Below, piece after piece: positions 58,259-64,000 of a DNA stretch of 64,000 nt; within the stretch, counting starts at the first letter, position 1, and every line of letters begins with the position of its first letter. This DNA comes from Chryseobacterium indicum (GTDB taxonomy: Bacteria > Bacteroidota > Bacteroidia > Flavobacteriales > Weeksellaceae), in assembly GCF_021504595.1 (NCBI RefSeq), contig NZ_JACSGT010000001.1:1922001-1986000 (forward strand). The letters are read 5' to 3'. A program made the position numbers and the translations under genes. Under the pieces are notes generated by a model, which did no database searches, was not told the DNA's origin, and saw nothing but the letters and a program-made list of their open reading frames with translations.

Positions 58259-59200
58259 CTAATGCAATTCTGCAAGATACTTCTCTGCATCCATTGCAGC
58301 CATACAACCGCTTCCCGCAGCTGTAATTGCCTGTCTGTAGATATGATCCTGAACGTCTCCCGCTGCAAAAACTCCGGGAAGATTTGTTCTTGAAGAACCT
58401 TTTTCCGTTACAATATATCCGTTCTCATCCAGATCAATCTGTCCCACGAAAATATCCGTATTCGGTTTGTGACCTATGGCAATGAAGATTCCGTGAACAT
58501 CAATGGTAGATTTTTCCTGAGTCTGATTATTAATGACTACCGCTCTTTCCACAAGGTTATTTTCTCCTTCAATACCGATTAACTCGTGGTGGAACTTCAC
58601 TTCAATATTGGGCGTATTATTCACTCTGTGAACCATTGCTTTAGAAGCTCTGAATTCATCTTTTCTTACCAGCATGGTTACTTTGTTCACCAGCTTTGCA
58701 AGATAAGTTGCTTCTTCTGCTGCGGTATCTCCTGCTCCTACCACCACAACATCTTTTCCTCTGTAGAAAAATCCGTCACACGTTGCACACGCGGAAACTC
58801 CTCCTCCGTTATATTTTTTTTCGTCATCAAGACCTAAATATTTTGCAGTAGCTCCGGTAGAAATAATCACAGTTCTGGCAAAAATTTCTTTATTTCCTGC
58901 GTACAGTTTATGAACTCCTCCTACTTCTTTTGAAAATTCAACTTTAGTAATCATTTCATAATGTACTTTTGTTTCGAATCTTTCAGCCTGCTTCTGCAAA
59001 TCCATCATCATTTCAGGACCTGTAATTCCGTTGGGATATCCCGGAAAGTTGTCGACTTCAGTAGTTGTAGTCAATTGTCCGCCCGGCTCCAGACCTGTGT
59101 ACAGTTCAGGTTTTAAGTCTGCTCTTGCTGCATAAATTGCCGCTGTGAAACCAGAAGGTCCAGATCCAACGATCACACAATCTAAAATGTTTTGCTCCAT
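58259..59200 (-). CDS. trxB: Thioredoxin-disulfide reductase
   Basis: A 313-residue flavoprotein reducing thioredoxin with NADPH. FAD loop GSGPSGFTAAIYAARA near 12, redox pair C138/C141 in SACATCDGFF, NADPH loop VGAGDTAAEEA near 154, and the C-terminal FAD block GVFAAGDVQDHIYRQ. Cytoplasmic housekeeping gene, unrelated to the sugar locus. Confidence 0.97.
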   Translation of the reverse strand: MEQNILDCVIVGSGPSGFTAAIYAARADLKPELYTGLEPGGQLTTTTEVDNFPGYPNGITGPEMMMDLQKQAERFETKVHYEMITKVEFSKEVGGVHKLYAGNKEIFARTVIISTGATAKYLGLDDEKKYNGGGVSACATCDGFFYRGKDVVVVGAGDTAAEEATYLAKLVNKVTMLVRKDEFRASKAMVHRVNNTPNIEVKFHHELIGIEGENNLVERAVVINNQTQEKSTIDVHGIFIAIGHKPNTDIFVGQIDLDENGYIVTEKGSSRTNLPGVFAAGDVQDHIYRQAITAAGSGCMAAMDAEKYLAELH

Positions 59201-59349
59201 ATTCTGCTTTTCAAAAAAATTTAAAATTTCTGAGTGCTAATTTCGGAATTTTTACCGTTTATTTAAAGTTATTTTAATGATAGTTGTCAATATTTAATAT
59301 GTAAATCTTCAATGAATAATTTTCTCTCTTTTAATATTCAGATACATAA

Positions 59350-59382
59350 AAAAAATTGCCCGTTCATTCACAGGCAAATTCT
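59350..59382 (-). terminator. Terminator of the M4 peptidase gene
   Basis: On the minus strand AATTTGCC pairs with GGCAATTT (one mismatch) around a 12-nt loop and runs into at least eight T, 10 nt after the stop codon. Confidence 0.7.
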
Positions 59383-59392
59383 ATAATAAAAA

Positions 59393-61942
59393 TTATTTTT
59401 TAATAATTTTAAAAGTAGCTGTTTTATCTTTAGCTACTACTTTCAGGATATAATTTCCTTTAACAAGCGATGTTAAATCCAACTTATTTTCCTGGGATTT
59501 TTTGAGTGTATACGTGTTGAGCAACTGACCAGCCGTATTGTAAAGTTCAGCATTTTTCAAATCAATACTTTTACTGTTATTAATGGTAATAACTCCGTTT
59601 GTGGGATTAGGAAATACTGATAACCCGCTGATCTTCTCAGTTTCTTCCACATTTAAAAAAGAACAGTTGTACACATATATTTCATCAATATACCATCCGT
59701 CTACTCCTGAACAGCCATCTGTTCCCATTTCAAACCTGAATTTGATGTTTGAATTTGGGGTGATGCCTAAAGCGGATAAATTTATAACACTTTGTCCCCA
59801 GCTTCCGCCAAAAGTACCCTGATCTAAGCCTGAAAACGCAACCTGCCCCTTCAAAGGATTATCGTTATTGGTTGTTGCCAAAGTTTTATTATAAGGATTT
59901 ACAGTGAATGCACTTGAAGGAACTATTGTCCATGAACCACCATTCAGACTATATTTAATATTTCCACCATCATAACTGTCTTCTGTTGCCACGTAATGAT
60001 TGAATGCCATTTCGTAATTTCCTGACGTATAATTAGGGAAATTAATTACAGGACTTTCAAGACGAATAATACCGTTTTGTACACTTGTACTGCAATTACC
60101 CAAGTTAGGATCTGTTCCGAAAATCCCTTTACCAGGACGGTTTTTAGGCAATACATTGTTTATTGCCCAGTTTCTGGCGATCCAGCTTGCAGAAGAGCCT
60201 ACATTCGTCAGCGTCCAGTTTCCTATCCCATTTTCCCAATTTTCCTGAAATATGGGAGCCGAAGTTGCATTGGCACAAAGAGAAGGAACGTTTTGAGATA
60301 AAACAGTAGTATAGTTGCATTGTGTAGCAGGTGAAGATCTCAGTTTCACAGCCAAAATAGCATTCTGTAAGTTTAAAAGATCACTACTTACAAATATTTG
60401 TCCTGATAATCCGGCAGGAGTAGACGAAGTAGATAATCCTTTAAGATTAATCCCAACAAGATCTGTAAGAGAAGATTCTAATGCATCTGCAAAATTACTG
60501 TAATTACTTGTTGAAGTGAGATATACAGACTGTGCTCTCCACCAGAGATGCGCCGCTTTTACAAAACCGATTGGAAAAATTGTATATCCTCCATACGTTC
60601 CTCCATCCACAAGTAAAGAATATAAACGGTTTCCCACCCCCGAATTGGTATGCACACCTCCGGAATCTGATGTACCACAATAATAATAACCAGAGTCTAA
60701 AACGTTCGCTGGATCTCCATTACAATTTGGATTCCAAAGATCACGGATCGCACCTCCGAAAGCTGTTGCGTCCTCGCCCATTTTCCAGCGAAGAGATCCT
60801 GAGCAGCTTGTTCCCGTCCTTACTGATAAGTTTTCTCCGGCATCCTGATAACCGTTCAGCAAATCTATTGTTTCACCCCATACATCGGAGTAAGATTCAT
60901 TCAGTGCTCCAGCCTGATATTGGTAAATTAAATCACTTGTATATTCTGTATATGCATGTCCCCATTCGTGGGCTACAACATCATCTGCAGCAACACCTGT
61001 ACAGTAATTAGCCGTTGTTCCGTTCCAGTTGGCATTGGGGCAATTAATATTTGGATTATTATTAATGGTAGTCATCGTATGATCTAAATTGTCATACGAA
61101 ATATAATTAAATGCATTTTTGAAGAAATTGTATACATGCTCAGAAGTTACCACTTCATTCTGTTGCCATTGGTCAAGAGTTCCGGGAAATGCATTTCCTT
61201 CCTGCCACTTAAGATTAGTGGGTGTAGTAGTATTGGTTTCGTAAAGTTTACGATCAAGTACATTATGTATTCCGGTAAACTGATCTATCAATTTTCCGGT
61301 ATGAGCGTCTATAAATAAAAACTCTCTTACGTCATTTTTATTGGTAACTTCTACTTCGTAAGCGAGGTATGGCTTTATATTTTCACCCTGTGCCAAACCT
61401 TTTGGAAAGATGATCAATCGGTTTTTACCTATTTCTAATGGTAAATCTGCATGACTCAGTTTCTGATCTTTAATATTGGCTTTTGCTATTTCTCCGGCTT
61501 TTTCTTTGCTAATCTCTGCAATAACATTATCATCAATATCAGGAATAATATTTCCGTTTACAGAGTTAAGCTCTCCGTTTTGGTTAAAGTGAAATTTCAA
61601 TACACCGTCATAAACAGGCACCCCTTTATAAACCTGAGCATACACAACATTTTTAAGATCATAATTATCTGTAAATTCTTTTACAAAAACAAGATCATGA
61701 GCAGAATTCAGGTTGAAAACCTTAAAATAAGCGGAAATAAATTCATCCGATTTCTCTTTAAAACCATTGGATTTCAAAACCATAGGTTTGCTGGAAAATC
61801 TTATAAAATTTGGTGTGGAAGTATTTGCGTTAAAAGAAATATCTGCATTGGTGCTTCTTTTCAATTCCATAGATTCTTTCGAAACCTGAGAATATCCCAG
61901 AATGGATACAGCAGTAAATAGTGTACAAACTAATTTTTTCAT
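59393..61942 (-). CDS. Secreted M4 (thermolysin-family) metallopeptidase with T9SS tail
   Basis: An 849-residue preproprotein. After the signal peptide (about 1-19) come an FTP/PepSY propeptide (about 40-220) and the M4 domain. Zinc motif HEWGH has H325, E326 and H329, with third ligand E349 in ALNESYSD and the transition-state histidine in SGGVHTNSG. About 575-765 is a beta-sandwich of MAM or immune-inhibitor type. The last 75 residues (LSVFPNPTNGVITINN to IIKK) form a T9SS type A sorting domain. A secreted protease, perhaps for nutrition or virulence; monocistronic. Confidence 0.95.
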   Translation of the reverse strand: MKKLVCTLFTAVSILGYSQVSKESMELKRSTNADISFNANTSTPNFIRFSSKPMVLKSNGFKEKSDEFISAYFKVFNLNSAHDLVFVKEFTDNYDLKNVVYAQVYKGVPVYDGVLKFHFNQNGELNSVNGNIIPDIDDNVIAEISKEKAGEIAKANIKDQKLSHADLPLEIGKNRLIIFPKGLAQGENIKPYLAYEVEVTNKNDVREFLFIDAHTGKLIDQFTGIHNVLDRKLYETNTTTPTNLKWQEGNAFPGTLDQWQQNEVVTSEHVYNFFKNAFNYISYDNLDHTMTTINNNPNINCPNANWNGTTANYCTGVAADDVVAHEWGHAYTEYTSDLIYQYQAGALNESYSDVWGETIDLLNGYQDAGENLSVRTGTSCSGSLRWKMGEDATAFGGAIRDLWNPNCNGDPANVLDSGYYYCGTSDSGGVHTNSGVGNRLYSLLVDGGTYGGYTIFPIGFVKAAHLWWRAQSVYLTSTSNYSNFADALESSLTDLVGINLKGLSTSSTPAGLSGQIFVSSDLLNLQNAILAVKLRSSPATQCNYTTVLSQNVPSLCANATSAPIFQENWENGIGNWTLTNVGSSASWIARNWAINNVLPKNRPGKGIFGTDPNLGNCSTSVQNGIIRLESPVINFPNYTSGNYEMAFNHYVATEDSYDGGNIKYSLNGGSWTIVPSSAFTVNPYNKTLATTNNDNPLKGQVAFSGLDQGTFGGSWGQSVINLSALGITPNSNIKFRFEMGTDGCSGVDGWYIDEIYVYNCSFLNVEETEKISGLSVFPNPTNGVITINNSKSIDLKNAELYNTAGQLLNTYTLKKSQENKLDLTSLVKGNYILKVVAKDKTATFKIIKK

Positions 61943-61968
61943 ATATTTTTGACCCTTTTTTCAGCCCA

Positions 61969-61976
61969 CAAATATA
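61969..61976 (-). promoter_or_regulatory. -7 box of the M4 peptidase gene
   Basis: TATATTTG on the minus strand, 26 nt before the ATG. The -33 position is a partial match (TTCT for TTTG). Confidence 0.6.
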
Positions 61977-62103
61977 CACTAAAGCTTGAATAATTAGAAA
62001 TAATTCAATAATTTACCAAAAAATATTAATTACAAAATATTAATTACACTTCTAAGTTAAATTTTCAGTAATTTATTCTATAATTATTTAAATTTTATTC
62101 TTT

Positions 62104-63141
62104 TTATACTTTCATTTTAATTTTATCGACATTTATAATTTTGTAAACCAATTCTTTAATCAGTTCTGCTTCGCTCATATTGACTGCACCCAATCCTTTC
62201 CCTTTCATGTCGAATTCTCTTAAAATTGAAATGACTCTGGTTGCATGTTTTAATGGATATAATCTTGCCGATTCCGCATAATCTTTTATAAAATAAGGAT
62301 TTACGCCCATTTGTGCGGCAATTGTCTGAGGCGGCTGACCGATCATCGTGTTATAAATAATGACATTGGAAAAGTAATTGTATAAACTTGCCAGCATCAT
62401 CACGAAAGGATTGTTTTTAGGGTTTTTGCCCATAAAATGTGCAATTTTAAATGCTGCGTTGGCATTTTTTGTTCCTAAAGCTTTCTGCAATTCAAAAACA
62501 TTGTATTCTTTGCTGATTCCGATGTGGTTTTCTATAATGGTTCCGTCTAAAACCTCACCTTCTTTCAGGATGATTTTCAGTTTATTCAGCTCATTGGCAA
62601 TTCTTGAAAGGTCGTTTCCTAAATATTCTGCCAGAAGGTGTGAGATATTTGGAGCTGTCTTTATTTTTAATGCGGTACATTCATCCGCAATCCATTTGGG
62701 AAGATTATTTTCCCTGATTGATTCGCTTAAAAATAATGCTTTCGCTTTTTCTAAAGATTTGGTGACTTTCTTTCGACTGTCTAATTTTTTGTGTTTGTGT
62801 GCAAAAACCAGAACGGTGGACGGAACAGGATTCTGAACATACATTTCCAAAGCATTGCTTTCGCTTTCAGCGAGTCTTAAATCCTGCGCTTCCTTTACAA
62901 TGATTACCTGCTTGTCGCCCATCATGGGAAACTGTCTCGCCAAAGAAAGAACTTCCTGATAAGTGGTATCTTTGCCATACACTACGGTTTGGTTGAATGC
63001 TTTTTCATCTTCCGTCAGAAAGTCGTGTTCAAGAGCTTTTACAGCAAGATCTATAAAGTAGGGTTCTTCTCCGTGAAAAAAATAAATCGGTAAAACTTCT
63101 TTATTTTTAATATTTTTGAGGATTAAATCTAATTCTTTCAT
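62104..63141 (-). CDS. holA: DNA polymerase III delta subunit
   Basis: A 345-residue clamp-loader subunit. PIYFFHGEEPYFIDLAVKALE near the N-terminus, FPMMGDKQVIIVKEAQ and LAEYLGNDLSRIANELNKL are family blocks of the three-domain HolA. It loads the sliding clamp during replication. A -7-like TATCTTTG (63205-63212) lies inside the divergent neighbour, whose start is only 7 bp away. Confidence 0.95.
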   Translation of the reverse strand: MKELDLILKNIKNKEVLPIYFFHGEEPYFIDLAVKALEHDFLTEDEKAFNQTVVYGKDTTYQEVLSLARQFPMMGDKQVIIVKEAQDLRLAESESNALEMYVQNPVPSTVLVFAHKHKKLDSRKKVTKSLEKAKALFLSESIRENNLPKWIADECTALKIKTAPNISHLLAEYLGNDLSRIANELNKLKIILKEGEVLDGTIIENHIGISKEYNVFELQKALGTKNANAAFKIAHFMGKNPKNNPFVMMLASLYNYFSNVIIYNTMIGQPPQTIAAQMGVNPYFIKDYAESARLYPLKHATRVISILREFDMKGKGLGAVNMSEAELIKELVYKIINVDKIKMKV

Positions 63142-63148
63142 CTTATAA

Positions 63149-63580
63149 ATGGAACTTCCAAAACTGAATTTTCAGGAAACTTTTGATTTTAAATTCAAGA
63201 AAGACAAAGATAAGTTTTTTATTTATGATTTGGTTCGTAAAACTTACCTTTTGCTGACTCCTGAAGAGTGGGTACGGCAACACTGGATCCATTATTATCT
63301 TACGGTAAAATCCTACTCTGCTTCTGCATTAATTACTGAAAAAAAGATTGTTTTAAATGGTTTAACGAAGAGGGTTGATCTTTTAATTACTGAAAAAGCA
63401 CAGCCTAAAATTTTAATTGAATGCAAAGCTCCGCAAATTAAATTAACCGAAAAGACTTTTGAGCAGACTGCAAGATATAATTCTGTAATCGGAGCGAAAG
63501 AGATTGTTCTGACGAATGGTTTGCAGCATATTCATGCGTATTATGAGAATGAACAGTATCAGTTTTATAAGCCGGAGTGA
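63149..63580 (+). CDS. Orphan HsdR N-terminal (PD-(D/E)xK) domain protein
   Basis: A 143-residue protein made only of the HSDR_N nuclease fold. The core motif is complete: D77 in KRVDLLI, E91 and K93 in LIECKAP, with a downstream TARYN. There is no helicase, methylase or specificity gene in view, so it is not part of a type I restriction system here. This gene is often found next to holA in Flavobacteria. A -7 box TATTTTTG at 63111-63118 lies inside holA. Function unknown; possibly DNA maintenance. Confidence 0.88.
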   Translation: MELPKLNFQETFDFKFKKDKDKFFIYDLVRKTYLLLTPEEWVRQHWIHYYLTVKSYSASALITEKKIVLNGLTKRVDLLITEKAQPKILIECKAPQIKLTEKTFEQTARYNSVIGAKEIVLTNGLQHIHAYYENEQYQFYKPE

Positions 63581-64000
63581 GATTGAGATTGAGGTTAAGG
63601 TTAAGATTGATTGTGGTTGAGATTAAGTGTTAGGTTGATTGAGTTAAATTGATGATAAAAATTTAAATGATAAACTTTACAGCTAATTCAGAATTAACCA
63701 CAAAAGGGACAAAAGATAATGTTAAAGCGAATTTCTATAATAATTAAAGCGCTTAAAAGAATAAAAATCAAAGATTTTTAAAAACTAATGTGGGCTTTTT
63801 CATTTATAATGATCAACTTTAAATAAAAAATTTAGTAGATCTTTTGCAGCTTTTGCGGTTAAATAAAAAGTTTAAACAGACTCAATATCTTATTTTTATT
63901 GATTTTGAGTTATTTTTAGTAATTTAAATTCCTGATTTATCTTTCAATAATTTGGAAATGGATTGTTTGTTGTTTTATGAAAAACTTGTTTAAACTTTTT
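63581..64000. other. Gene-free right edge with low-complexity and inverted repeats
   Basis: No coding frame is visible. 63572-63650 is a purine-rich run of GATTGA and GGTTAA hexamers. A 24-nt inverted repeat, about 20 of 24 matching, joins TTAACCACAAAAG at 63694-63717 to its complement at 63839-63862, enclosing about 120 bp. This resembles a decayed small non-coding repeat. No flanking target duplication could be identified. Confidence 0.55.

Noticed and set aside
58183..58368. Short minus-strand frame overlapping trxB and its terminator
   Set aside because: It is read in another frame of the trxB 3' end and runs through the terminator hairpin.
63149..63580. A type I restriction-modification system
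   Set aside because: Only the HsdR N-terminal domain is present, with no helicase, HsdM or HsdS in the window.

Overview
The window is low-GC DNA that looks like a member of the Bacteroidota, class Flavobacteriia, most like Chryseobacterium and relatives. The signs are a SusC/SusD pair, type IX secretion sorting tails on two proteins, TAnnTTTG -7 promoter boxes, and Nudix-fold winged-helix sugar regulators. The species cannot be named from the window.

From the left edge to about 57 kb, nearly every gene is on the minus strand and belongs to one glucurono-arabinoxylan utilization supercluster. In transcription order (right to left) it holds: a Nudix-type regulator, xylulokinase and xylose isomerase; SusC and SusD; a complete glucuronate pathway (uxuA, an SDR fructuronate reductase, uxaC, kdgK, eda) with a hexuronate MFS transporter; two GH43, a double CE1 esterase, GH43-CBM6, GH97, GH115 and GH30 with a T9SS tail; then GH3 and GH51; araB, araD, araA, galM and a sodium/sugar symporter; a Crp/Fnr regulator and a DUF4260 protein; a second Nudix-type regulator on the plus strand; GH127, a SGNH acetylesterase, a GPH-type symporter, GH10 xylanase, GH43 and GH67; and last transaldolase and a transketolase N-terminal subunit cut by the window edge. 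Together these can cut, de-esterify, import and debranch xylan. Xylose, arabinose and glucuronate are then taken to the pentose phosphate and Entner-Doudoroff intermediates.

Regulation is partly readable. A palindrome AARTGT-N7-ACAYTT occurs upstream of transaldolase, between GH127 and the first Nudix regulator, upstream of araB, upstream of GH3, and upstream of the second regulator. At araB and GH3 it lies exactly where the -33 box should be. Both regulators have Nudix boxes that have lost catalytic glutamates, so they are probably sugar sensors rather than hydrolases.

The gaps between genes hold several families of small structured repeats, nearly all just after stop codons. The most striking is an element of about 92 bp in four copies whose two arms change together (compensatory substitutions), so its folded form appears to be under selection.

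Right of 57 kb the content is ordinary chromosome: about 1 kb of AT-rich gene-free DNA, tRNA-Ser(UGA) with a textbook promoter and terminator, trxB, a secreted M4 metallopeptidase, holA, and an orphan HsdR N-terminal nuclease-domain gene. The last 420 bases have no gene. I saw no CRISPR array, insertion sequence, prophage or rRNA.
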